Assembly: GCA_015486915.1 (NCBI GenBank) | Contig: WFQS01000051.1 | Location: 1-6,150 of the forward strand | Direction of reading: 5' to 3' | Length of the DNA: 6,150 nt | Origin: Desulfobacteraceae bacterium | GTDB taxonomy: Bacteria > Desulfobacterota > Desulfobacteria > Desulfobacterales > Desulfobacteraceae | Part shown: positions 1 to 5,327 of the stretch, piece by piece | Numbering within the stretch: position 1 is the first letter of the stretch | Layout of the letters: each line of letters starts with the position of its first letter | Position numbers and translations under genes: made by a program | Notes under the pieces: model-generated | The model's input: the letters and a program-made list of their open reading frames with translations, nothing else | What the model was told of the DNA's origin: nothing | Databases searched by the model: none

Positions 1-149
1 ATAAGTTGAACGAAATTGCTTGTCTTCCGGCCCATCTACTTCGTTGCATCAAAGGCCGAATACGTTGAGTATGCAACCTTTAATGCGCCTTGTACATGGG
101 CCGGAATTCTGCGCTATTTCTGTTCAACTTATTTCATCTCCGATCCTAA
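1..149. repeat. MITE-like long palindromic repeat, copy 1 (left end may be cut by the window)
   Basis: The repeat is a nested imperfect palindrome. Outer inverted repeats ATAAGTTGAAC (1-11) and GTTCAACTTAT (122-132) enclose a perfect 11-bp stem TTCCGGCCCAT (25-35) / ATGGGCCGGAA (96-106). Inside that is a near-perfect arm GCATCAAAGG / CCTTTAATGC around a small ATAC/GTAT hairpin. From about position 20 to 149 it is identical to the copy at 5425-5598. It has no coding capacity for a transposase; the short ORF across it is a by-product. The structure fits a non-autonomous miniature inverted-repeat element. No family name is assigned. Its right end, CGATCCTAA, supplies the permease stop codon. Confidence 0.85.
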
Positions 150-1234
150 ATAATCATATTAAACAAATACCCGACAAAAAGAATGCCACTGGCGACTACT
201 GCAATGAAAACGGCTATCAATCTTGGCTTAAGTACTTTTCTTAAAAGAACCATCTCGGGCAGTGACAGGGCAATAACGCTCATCATAAAAGCTAAAACCG
301 TTCCAAGGGCAGCCCCTTTGCCAAGCAGAGCCTCCACAATGGGAATAATTCCGGCTGCATTTGAATACATGGGAACACCAATGACAACTGAAAGGGGAAC
401 CACCCACCATGAGCCCTTGCCCATGATTGAGGACATCAGTGTTTCCGGCACAAATCCATGGATACCTGCACCCACGGCAATACCGATAATGACATATATC
501 CACACCCTGCCGATAATTTCTTTTACTGCATCCCATCCGTAAACGATCCTGTCATTCCAGCTCAATTTTTCCTCTTCCATGGAAACCGATGCAGAGTTTG
601 CCTTTGTTACCCAGTCTTCAACATGGCCTTCAAGTTTGAAACGGCCAATAACCCATCCTGCAAAAATTGCGATAAAAAGGCCGGTTCCCATATAAATAGC
701 TGCAATTTTCCACCCGAGAAGCCCATAGAGCAGGCCCACGGCAATCTCGTTCACCATGGGGGCTGAAATCAGAAAGGAAAAAGTTACGCCAAGGGGTACA
801 CCGGTAGTTACAAATCCTATAAATAACGGCACTGCAGAACAGGAGCAGAACGGTGTTATAATGCCTAACAGGGCAGCAAAAATATTGCCGGCAAATTCAC
901 TTTTCCCCGAAAGAAAGGCCCGTGTTTTTTCCGGTGTAAAAAAACTCCGGATAATGCCAACTCCAAATACCACTATAAGCAGAAGCATCATAACTTTCGG
1001 GGTATCATAGAAAAAGAACTCAACAGACGCTCCAAGATGAGACCCCTTTTCGATGGCAAACAGGTTATAGGTTGTCCATGATGACACATTTGGTAAAAAA
1101 TTGTACACAACCCACCAGATATATATGGATGCTGCTCCTGAAAAAAGAGTGAAAAAAGGGGAGAGACCTGTTCCGCTTCCCTGCTCCGCTGTTTCCACTG
1201 TTCCATTTATTGTATCTTCTGCTTTTATTTTCAT
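146..1234 (-). CDS. PF03773-family (ArsP/DUF318-type) permease
   Basis: This is an integral inner-membrane permease of 362 aa, the usual size for the family. Predicted membrane segments lie near residues 33-48, 81-98, 117-137, 138-165, 171-195, 243-262, 278-300, 305-330 and 338-358. A charged cytoplasmic-type loop occupies about 198-240. The family signature TPFCSCSAVPLFIGF is at 127-141 with Cys130 and Cys132, followed by SAPMVNEIA (157-165) and a second-half repeat with GVPMYSNAAGIIP (286-298). Characterised ArsP members export trivalent organoarsenicals. Other relatives are known only as 'permease' beside ArsR genes, so the substrate here is inferred. The start ATG is preceded by AGGAGG with a 4-nt gap. 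It lies 288 bp downstream of arsR1 on the same strand, with repeat element A between, so co-transcription is likely but not certain. The stop TAG is formed by the edge of the MITE at 1-149, and the last few residues may differ from the ancestral end. Confidence 0.9.
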   Translation of the reverse strand: MKIKAEDTINGTVETAEQGSGTGLSPFFTLFSGAASIYIWWVVYNFLPNVSSWTTYNLFAIEKGSHLGASVEFFFYDTPKVMMLLLIVVFGVGIIRSFFTPEKTRAFLSGKSEFAGNIFAALLGIITPFCSCSAVPLFIGFVTTGVPLGVTFSFLISAPMVNEIAVGLLYGLLGWKIAAIYMGTGLFIAIFAGWVIGRFKLEGHVEDWVTKANSASVSMEEEKLSWNDRIVYGWDAVKEIIGRVWIYVIIGIAVGAGIHGFVPETLMSSIMGKGSWWVVPLSVVIGVPMYSNAAGIIPIVEALLGKGAALGTVLAFMMSVIALSLPEMVLLRKVLKPRLIAVFIAVVASGILFVGYLFNMII

Positions 1235-1265
1235 ATTTCCTCCTGATTACTATTCTGCATGAATC

Positions 1266-1430
1266 TTATACCGGGCATACTGGCCAATCCGGATCAGCCT
1301 CATGGAAGTTTATAAGAAAGAGCTTGCTTTTGACAAAGTAACAAATGCTCTTTTTATATTCGTCAAAATCTCTGCTTTTTTGAGGCCCCGCAGTGCAGTT
1401 CAGATCGGCCTCATGGCCGTTATAAAAATA
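1266..1430 (+). repeat. Two-hairpin repeat element A (spacer type I)
   Basis: Two hairpin modules lie about 112 nt apart in direct orientation. One is an eroded copy at 1292-1312 (ATCAGCCTCATGGAAGTTTAT). The other is a well-formed copy at 1401-1428 with stem CGGCC (1406-1410) / GGCCG (1415-1419) around TCAT, then GTTATAAAAA. The spacer holds AAAGAGC (1317-1323) / GCTCTTT (1347-1353) and TTTTGAC (1328-1334) / GTCAAAA (1362-1368). The spacer aligns with that of element B, which lies on the opposite strand. The core is about 1290-1430; the first 25 bases are flank of uncertain origin. The element sits between arsR1 and the permease, antisense to their transcript. Confidence 0.75.
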
Positions 1431-1548
1431 CATTCTCCATTGTGATTTTAAACGAGTCGCCATGCTCAATTTTTACCTGTTGTATATTGTCATTTATAGA
1501 TTTATCATTATTGTTTTTTTGATTATGCTGTTTTTCCTGCAATGTCAT
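1420..1548 (-). CDS. Possible small ORF overlapping the arsR1 end, truncated by element A
   Basis: This 42-codon frame starts at an ATG inside the last codons of arsR1 (26-bp overlap, different frame). It ends at a TAA lying inside element A. The product is very polar (Gln/Asn/Lys/Asp-rich over residues 4-25), then reads VKIEHGDSFKITMENV (25-40), which looks protein-like. The last two residues and the stop come from the repeat. I see no good Shine-Dalgarno site for the ATG, so translation would rely on coupling to arsR1. It could be the stump of a small gene that once lay between arsR1 and the permease, or chance. I do not recognise the family. Confidence 0.25.
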   Translation of the reverse strand: MTLQEKQHNQKNNNDKSINDNIQQVKIEHGDSFKITMENVFL

Positions 1549-1873
1549 CACGGTTAATATCCGGCAGGATCTGATTAATTTTTTTTATCTCGGTATCATC
1601 ACTCAGCCAGAACTTTAAATTTCCGATCATATTGGCTGAATAAGGGGAATCGCTGCCATCGGCCAGGGAATAGTTAACCCAGAGCCCATCTTTAAAACTT
1701 CTTACAAGTCCTGCATCTTCGAGCAGTTTTAAATGTTTGCTTGTTGTGGACTGGGCAATCCCGAGTATCTCTTTGATTTCACAGACACATAAGGGACGGG
1801 ATTGAAGACTTTTCATTATTTTTACCCTGTTTGGATCTGAAAGTGCTTTCATGACTTTAATAAATTGTTTCAT
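1523..1873 (-). CDS. ArsR/SmtB-family transcriptional repressor (arsR1)
   Basis: This is a 116-aa winged-helix repressor. The N-terminal helix is MKQFIKVMKALSDPNR, followed by a metal-binding CVC motif (Cys29, Cys31) in the ArsR ELCVCD position and a recognition helix around QSTTSKHLKLLEDAGLV (41-57). The wing is KDGLWVNYSL (61-70). The third cysteine of the E. coli ArsR CxCxxC arrangement is absent. The start is chosen at ATG 1873 because GAGGAG lies 6 nt upstream and the protein then aligns end to end with its paralogue. The frame stays open to 2035, but those 54 codons are translated repeat element B. It lies upstream of the permease on the same strand, and a strong promoter with operator-like dyad is at 2098-2126. 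The inferred role is a thiol-ligated metalloid sensor repressing itself and the permease. Confidence 0.93.
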   Translation of the reverse strand: MKQFIKVMKALSDPNRVKIMKSLQSRPLCVCEIKEILGIAQSTTSKHLKLLEDAGLVRSFKDGLWVNYSLADGSDSPYSANMIGNLKFWLSDDTEIKKINQILPDINRDDIAGKTA

Positions 1874-1879
1874 TTCAAA

Positions 1880-1885
1880 CTCCTC
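1880..1885 (-). promoter_or_regulatory. Ribosome binding site deciding the arsR1 start
   Basis: GAGGAG on the minus strand lies 6 nt before ATG 1873. The base next to it (1886) is already the end of repeat element B, whose terminal hairpin stem (1892-1905) begins only 6 nt upstream. The site rules out the longer in-frame start at 2035. Confidence 0.85.
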
Positions 1886-2010
1886 ATATAACTGCCATAA
1901 GGCAGATATGGGCTGCGTTCCAGGCCTCACAACGAACATAAAAAGAGCATTTGTGACTATGTTAAAAATGAGCTCTTTCTTATAAACCGCCATGAGGCGG
2001 ATCTGACTTT
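1886..2010 (-). repeat. Two-hairpin repeat element B (spacer type I), forming the arsR1 leader
   Basis: On the minus strand the first hairpin is CCGCC/GGCGG (1987-1991 / 1996-2000) and the second is CTGCC/GGCAG (1892-1896 / 1901-1905). Both have 4-nt loops and are followed by GTTTATAA or GTTATAT. Their centres are 95 nt apart. The spacer matches element A: AAAGAGC / GCTCTTT pair at 1972-1978 and 1942-1948, and TCACAA / TTGTGA at 1951-1956 and 1927-1932. The whole element lies between the arsR1 promoter and its ribosome binding site, in the sense orientation, so it should be transcribed as the 5' leader. Confidence 0.8.
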
Positions 2011-2097
2011 TTTTGATTACACCGATTGCAGTCACAAAACAGAAATAACAAATTAAACGACAACAGATGGTTTCTTTCTATCAAATCTTTAAAAAGT

Positions 2098-2126
2098 AAT
2101 ATAGCGATATATGAATGTATTGTCAA
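2098..2126 (-). promoter_or_regulatory. arsR1 promoter with ArsR-like operator
   Basis: The minus strand reads TTGACA (2121-2126), a 17-bp spacer (2104-2120), then TATATT (2098-2103). This is a near-consensus sigma70-type promoter with expected transcription start near 2091. The spacer and -10 contain ATATATCGCTATAT, an AT-rich dyad of the kind bound by ArsR repressors, so bound repressor would cover the -10. The start site would give a leader of about 215 nt before the arsR1 ATG. Confidence 0.75.
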
Positions 2127-2129
2127 CTT

Positions 2130-2255
2130 TTTTTTATAACTGCCATGAGGCAGATCTGAAGACTTTCAGACAGCCTCTCAACAAATATTGAAACTCTTAT
2201 TTTTAAAGGAATTTAACGAGAGTTTCTTATAAAATTGCCATAAAGCCGATCCGGA
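2130..2255 (-). repeat. Two-hairpin repeat element C (spacer type II)
   Basis: On the minus strand an eroded first module (2232-2250, GGCTTTATGGCAA) is followed by an intact hairpin CTGCC/GGCAG (2140-2144 / 2149-2153) and TTATAAAAA. The spacer contains a perfect 8-bp stem, GAAACTCT (from 2226) pairing with AGAGTTTC (from 2197), and the run AATATTTGTTGAGAGGCTG. It aligns with the second spacer of element D and more loosely with elements A and B. The element lies just upstream of the arsR1 promoter -35, between it and the kinase remnant. Confidence 0.75.
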
Positions 2256-2298
2256 TTATAGCCGGATTCCTGACTGAGCCGGATATTTTTTTATTTTT

Positions 2299-2510
2299 GA
2301 GGAATTGAAAACAGGTGGAGTATGCAAAAAGAGATGATGGCCAATCTTTTTGAACCTTTTTTTACCACAAAGGAAACAGGTGAAGAAACCGGCCTTGAAC
2401 TGGCAAAATTGTCATACAGGTGCCGGATGAAGATAAAAACTGAACACACTTGGAAATGGAATGGTGTTTTCCCCGGCCTGCAGAACCGGTGGTTTTTTTG
2501 GCGGATTTAA
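2299..2510 (+). pseudogene. Remnant of a sensor histidine kinase ATPase domain
   Basis: The open frame from ATG 2322 contains LFEPFFTTKETGEETGLELA. This matches the F and G2 boxes of HATPase_c domains, where the usual text is IFEPFFTTK...GTGLGLA. Just upstream, in another frame, GAG GAA TTG AAA ACA GGT GGA reads ELKTGG. That is the usual position of the preceding TGxGM G1 box, so a frameshift seems to separate G1 from F. No H box, N box or receiver domain is found. The sequence after residue 28 no longer resembles a kinase, and the normal C-terminal strand is missing. It is a dead fragment, probably the scar of a deletion or insertion between the two arsR genes. Confidence 0.7.
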
Positions 2511-2551
2511 ATTGCATGGATAAGAGATAATTTACCAACGACAATCTATCG

Positions 2552-2899
2552 CTATTTTTTAGTTAATATATCATCCCTGTTGATATCCGGTAATTGTTCA
2601 ATTGTTTTTCTAATTTCAGGGCTGTTGTTTAACCAGTGACGGATATTTCCGATCAAATTTGCCGCAAACGGGCTCTGTGCACCACTTGCAAGTTCATAGT
2701 TGACCCAGAGCCCGTCTTTCTCACATGAAACCAAGCCGGCATCTTCAAGTAATCTGAGGTGTTTACTTGCAGTTGACTGTGCAGTTCCAAGGGCGGACTG
2801 AATTTCACAGACACACATTTTTTTATGCTCAAGCATCTTTAAAATTTTTATACGGTTTGGATCAGATGCAGCCTTCATTACTTTGATAAATTCTTTCAA
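2552..2899 (-). CDS. ArsR/SmtB-family transcriptional repressor (arsR2), TTG start
   Basis: This 115-aa paralogue of arsR1 shares about 60 percent identity by hand alignment, including a shared C-terminal LPDINRDDI. The CVC metal site is at Cys29/Cys31, the recognition helix near QSTASKHLRLLEDAGLV (41-57) and the wing at KDGLWVNYEL. The start is set at TTG 2899, with AAGGA 6 nt upstream; the protein then begins (M)KEFIKVMKAASDPNR, aligning with arsR1 residue for residue. The upstream in-frame ATG at 2947 gives 16 extra residues but lies within the likely promoter and lacks a ribosome site. No intact downstream gene follows on this strand before arsR1. It may regulate only itself, act in trans, or have lost its partner where the kinase remnant now lies. 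Confidence 0.92.
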   Translation of the reverse strand: MKEFIKVMKAASDPNRIKILKMLEHKKMCVCEIQSALGTAQSTASKHLRLLEDAGLVSCEKDGLWVNYELASGAQSPFAANLIGNIRHWLNNSPEIRKTIEQLPDINRDDILTKK

Positions 2900-2905
2900 A
2901 CTCAG

Positions 2906-2910
2906 TCCTT
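2906..2910 (-). promoter_or_regulatory. Ribosome binding site deciding the arsR2 TTG start
   Basis: AAGGA on the minus strand lies 6 nt before TTG 2899. No comparable site precedes the upstream ATG at 2947. Confidence 0.65.
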
Positions 2911-2934
2911 TTTTTAAATTAAATTTTGAAAAAA

Positions 2935-2963
2935 AGTTTAGTGCCATGCATTACGATTGTCAA
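2935..2963 (-). promoter_or_regulatory. arsR2 promoter
   Basis: The minus strand reads TTGACA (2958-2963), a 17-bp spacer, then TAAACT (2935-2940, four of six consensus positions). Transcription would begin near 2928, leaving a leader of about 30 nt before TTG 2899. The spacer contains the small dyad ATGCAT but not the TATCGCTAT core seen at the arsR1 promoter, so the two paralogues may recognise different operators. Confidence 0.6.
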
Positions 2964-3069
2964 TATTTTTTTATCCTGAAACTAATTTTATATACCTGAG
3001 CTTCTTAAGGAAAATGATTTAATCCACACTTACTTTTTCCTCTACATCTAAGGTGCTCATGAACAATAA

Positions 3070-3165
3070 TTGCAGCGTTTTAACCGCAAATATGGGGCAT
3101 CGTGGAACCGGAAAGCGTTTGATCAATATTTAGAATTGGCTGAAGCAGCGCTTGATCTATTCTAA
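3070..3165 (+). pseudogene. Protein-like scrap, possible 3' end of a lost gene
   Basis: A 31-codon stretch bounded upstream by a stop reads RFNRKYGASWNRKAFDQYLE in its middle and then LAEAALDLF before TAA. Its composition and helix-like pattern look like a real C-terminus more than random frame. I do not recognise the family, there is no start or ribosome site, and the length is too short to exclude chance. The candidate dus promoter overlaps its last codons. Confidence 0.2.
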
Positions 3166-3180
3166 TATGTATTTTAGTAT
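3152..3180 (+). promoter_or_regulatory. Candidate promoter for the small ORF and dus-like gene
   Basis: TTGATC (3152-3157), a 17-bp spacer and TAGTAT (3175-3180) each match four of six sigma70 positions. It is the best-spaced pair upstream of 3227, with transcription expected near 3187. Evidence is by eye only. Confidence 0.3.
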
Positions 3181-3226
3181 GTAAAAAAATCATTTTAAAA
3201 TGCATGAACAATAAAAGGAGTAAACC

Positions 3227-3319
3227 ATGCCTTCTTTTTTTTATGACCGCACACCGGGGCATAGACGATGCACGCAGCACGCAATTTTCCTGTCTTTTAT
3301 GACAGGAATTCAGGAGTAA
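3227..3319 (+). CDS. 30-aa small ORF upstream of the dus-like gene, possible leader peptide
   Basis: ATG 3227 is preceded by AAAAGGAG with a 6-nt gap, the best ribosome site on the plus strand of this window. The frame encodes 30 aa (MPSFFYDRTPGHRRCTQHAI then FLSFMTGIQE) and stops at 3319, 13 nt before the dus-like ATG. It has no membrane segment and no run of a single amino acid typical of classical attenuators. A hairpin (3287-3306) lies in its 3' half, and its final codons contain AGGAG. It could be a coupling peptide for the next gene, a standalone microprotein, or a decayed gene start. No family is recognised. Confidence 0.4.
   Translation: MPSFFYDRTPGHRRCTQHAIFLSFMTGIQE
3287..3306 (+). 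promoter_or_regulatory. Hairpin within the small ORF ahead of the dus-like gene
   Basis: TCCTGTC and GACAGGA form a perfect stem around TTTTAT, extendable by one more T-A pair. No T-run follows, so it is not an intrinsic terminator. It lies immediately before AGGAG (3312-3316) and 27 nt before the dus-like start. It could influence coupled translation, or simply be chance. Confidence 0.4.
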
Positions 3320-3332
3320 AGCTTTTAAAAAA

Positions 3333-4352
3333 ATGACAAACATAAAAAATCAACTTGACAGCAGCATTTTAATCAAAGGCAGAACAGTGAAAAACAGGGT
3401 TTTGCTTGCACCGATGGCAGGGCTTGGCCATGTAGCCTTCAGGGAACTTGTGGAAAAATTCAATGGATTCGGACTTTTATTTACAGGCATGTGCAGTGCA
3501 AAAGCCATTCCCCATGAAAATCCCGATGTCTCACCAGTATTTAAATGGCGGAGACAGGAACTGCCCAGTCTTGTCTGCCAGATATTTGGTTCAGATGCTG
3601 TTTCAATGGCAAAAGCTGCTGAAAGAATCGAAAAAGAAGGATTCTTTGGTGTGGATTTAAACTTTGGATGTTCCGTTGCAGCCATTTGCAGAAGAGGATG
3701 CGGTGCTGAACTTTTAAAAACGCCTTCCCTTGCATCGAAAATTGTAGAACAGGTAAGAAAAGCTGTATCAATTCCGGTTTTTGTGAAATTCCGTACGGGC
3801 TGGCAGGACAACAGGGATTTTGCAGTTGATATGGCAAAAAGATTTGAAGATGCAGGCGCCGATGCCCTTGTTTTTCATCCAAGGGTTGCCCCTGACAGGA
3901 GATCAAGACCACCCCGGTGGAGTCACATTGCCCATGTTAAAAAAGCCGTGTCGATTCCTGTATTTGGCAACGGAAATATCTTTGATATCAATGACTGCAC
4001 AAAAATAATTGAACAAACGGGATGCGATGGTGTTTCCCTTGGCCGTATTGCCGTTGCAAAACCGTGGATTGCTGCATCTTTCACCAGGGAATTTACCCCT
4101 GGAAAACATATTTATGCTTACTCGGCAATGGAAATGACCCGTCTGCTTTTAAAATACCATGATGAACATTTTGCAATAAAACTTTTTAAAAAATTTGTCC
4201 CATATTTTTCGGCAAATTTCAAATTCGGCCACAGTATATGCAGGAAACTTATCAGGGGAAACAGTATCCATGAAATTCAAAAAAACATTGAAACAATATT
4301 TAAGGACACGCCGGAAACCCTTGAACGACCCAATCTCAACATGTTTATGTAA
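3333..4352 (+). CDS. Divergent tRNA-dihydrouridine synthase-like flavoprotein
   Basis: This 339-aa FMN-binding TIM barrel of the Dus family (COG0042-like) would reduce uridines in the tRNA D-loop or a related substrate. The motifs appear in order: NRVLLAPMAGLGHVAFREL (21-39), CQIFGSD (82-88), DLNFGCS (108-114) with probable catalytic Cys113, RGCGAELLKTP (121-131), VKFRTGW (151-157), FHPRVAPDRRSRPPRW (181-196), IPVFGNGNI (208-216) and GVSLGRIAVAKPW (233-245). Two signatures depart from classical DusA/B/C: GCP is GCS, and the HGR substrate-phosphate motif is HPR. The C-terminal helical domain (about 255-339) keeps the family's length. ATG 3333 follows a 16-nt gap after AGGAG, a poor spacing, but no alternative in-frame start exists. 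It is convergent with the amidohydrolase gene. Confidence 0.85.
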   Translation: MTNIKNQLDSSILIKGRTVKNRVLLAPMAGLGHVAFRELVEKFNGFGLLFTGMCSAKAIPHENPDVSPVFKWRRQELPSLVCQIFGSDAVSMAKAAERIEKEGFFGVDLNFGCSVAAICRRGCGAELLKTPSLASKIVEQVRKAVSIPVFVKFRTGWQDNRDFAVDMAKRFEDAGADALVFHPRVAPDRRSRPPRWSHIAHVKKAVSIPVFGNGNIFDINDCTKIIEQTGCDGVSLGRIAVAKPWIAASFTREFTPGKHIYAYSAMEMTRLLLKYHDEHFAIKLFKKFVPYFSANFKFGHSICRKLIRGNSIHEIQKNIETIFKDTPETLERPNLNMFM

Positions 4353-4424
4353 AATAGTTTTACAGGTTCTCTTTCAAAGGCTGTGTTTTCACGTTAATGT
4401 CAGTACGCTAAGCTGAAGTATCGG

Positions 4425-4452
4425 GAAAAAATACCAGGGTCTTTCAGCCTGG
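4425..4452 (-). terminator. Rho-independent terminator of the amidohydrolase gene
   Basis: On the minus strand CCAGG (4448-4452) pairs with CCTGG (4434-4438) around a 9-nt loop. It is followed by TATTTTTT (down to about 4426), 25 bp after the stop codon. The plus-strand reading has no T-run after the stem, so it should not terminate the dus-like gene efficiently. Confidence 0.6.
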
Positions 4453-4477
4453 AGAAACTATTATTTCTGAACTTCTT

Positions 4478-5323
4478 TTAAATCCCGGCAAGCAAACCAG
4501 CTGCATTGCCGCTGAGAATCTTTTTCTTATCCTCTTCCGATATGCCTGAAGCGTTAAGGTCTTTGTAATATCTTTCAGGCTTTAGAAGTGGAAAATCCGT
4601 ACCAAAAAGGATCTTATCCATAACTCCTATATCCTTAACAGCCCTGTACAGTGCAGGATCGTACAAAAAAGGAGCAGCCGCAGTATCATACCAGATATTC
4701 TTTAAAACCTTTTTAGCTTCTTTCCTTAAGAGATTGTAAAAAAGAATCCCCCCCCCGAGGTGGGCAAGCACAATACGGTTCTCAGGAAATGCCAGGGCAA
4801 GGTCGTATACCTGGTCCATGGTCACAGGAGTTTTTCCCGGATATTTATGCCCAACAGATTCATTGGTATGAATGGAAACCGGTAAATTCCCGGATTCCCT
4901 GCATACATCCATTACAGGCTTCAACAGAGAAACAGCATGTTTATCAATTCCCGAAAGATAAAATGCAAGCTCACCAACACCTGAAAGTCCTGCATCTATA
5001 CATCGTTCTGTCTCATGGGCAGCCCCTTGCCAGTTCATATCAAAGCAGGCAAACCCTCTTAATCTATCGGGGAATTTTGAAACAGCTTCAATTATATAAT
5101 CATTGTTTAATTTTGCAAGATCACCATTATTCCATGGGAAACCAAACACAACGGATATATCAACCTTCTGGTCGTCCATCACAGCTATAAGTTCTTCCGC
5201 TCCGACAAGTTTTGCTTTTGGAGAATCATAAAGGAGCTTAAATGCAGGTTCTCCGTGAAAATATTTTTCACGGTTCAAGCATATTTCTTCGGGGAAAATA
5301 TGTGTATGAAAGTCTATAATCAT
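4478..5323 (-). CDS. Metal-dependent amidohydrolase (amidohydrolase_2, PF04909-type)
   Basis: This 281-aa cytosolic TIM-barrel hydrolase or decarboxylase has the metal-binding HxH near the start (DFHTH, His6 and His8). It also has GELAF with Glu118, SIHTNE (His152), LAHLGGG (His188) and LFGTDFP (Asp243). This set and order fit the PF04909 superfamily, whose members cleave or decarboxylate diverse carboxylated rings and amides; the substrate cannot be read from the sequence. The start is ATG 5323, preceded by AAAGGAG with a 5-nt gap. The longer frame to 5377 adds 18 residues without a ribosome site. The LAHLGGG codons include a run of nine G on the coding strand (4748-4756). It is monocistronic, convergent with the dus-like gene, and followed by its own terminator. 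Confidence 0.88.
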   Translation of the reverse strand: MIIDFHTHIFPEEICLNREKYFHGEPAFKLLYDSPKAKLVGAEELIAVMDDQKVDISVVFGFPWNNGDLAKLNNDYIIEAVSKFPDRLRGFACFDMNWQGAAHETERCIDAGLSGVGELAFYLSGIDKHAVSLLKPVMDVCRESGNLPVSIHTNESVGHKYPGKTPVTMDQVYDLALAFPENRIVLAHLGGGILFYNLLRKEAKKVLKNIWYDTAAAPFLYDPALYRAVKDIGVMDKILFGTDFPLLKPERYYKDLNASGISEEDKKKILSGNAAGLLAGI

Positions 5324-5327
5324 TGTT

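Noticed and set aside
20..244. ORF across MITE copy 1 (and its twin at 5448-5630)
   Set aside because: The shared protein text is simply the identical repeat; the frames diverge outside it and the palindrome explains the conservation.
1401..1430. Hairpin plus GTTATAA as an integron attC site
   Set aside because: GTTATAA does not fit GTTRRRY, no matching RYYYAAC partner flanks the stem, and no integrase or cassette gene order is seen.
1874..2035. N-terminal extension of arsR1 to 170 aa
   Set aside because: The extra 54 codons are repeat element B; a perfect ribosome site and the paralogue alignment fix the start at 1873.
2131..2160. Resemblance of the CTGCC-ATGA-GGCAG module to type I-F CRISPR repeats
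   Set aside because: Modules are dispersed at several loci, spacers are 70-110 nt and homologous to each other, and no cas gene is in the window.
2249..2284. Three CCGGAT copies with an ATCCGG/CCGGAT dyad, followed by a T-run, as a terminator
   Set aside because: The 6-bp stem (2249-2254 / 2262-2267) is separated from the T-run by about 18 nt and the last pair offers only a 4-bp stem; no gene upstream on the plus strand needs it.
3350..3811. Minus-strand ORF of 153 codons opposite the dus-like gene
   Set aside because: It is antisense to a clear Dus coding frame, shows no recognisable motif and has no ribosome site I could defend.
4789..5190. Plus-strand ORF of 133 codons opposite the amidohydrolase
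   Set aside because: It is a shadow of the amidohydrolase frame, with low-complexity Gln/His-rich translation and no motif.
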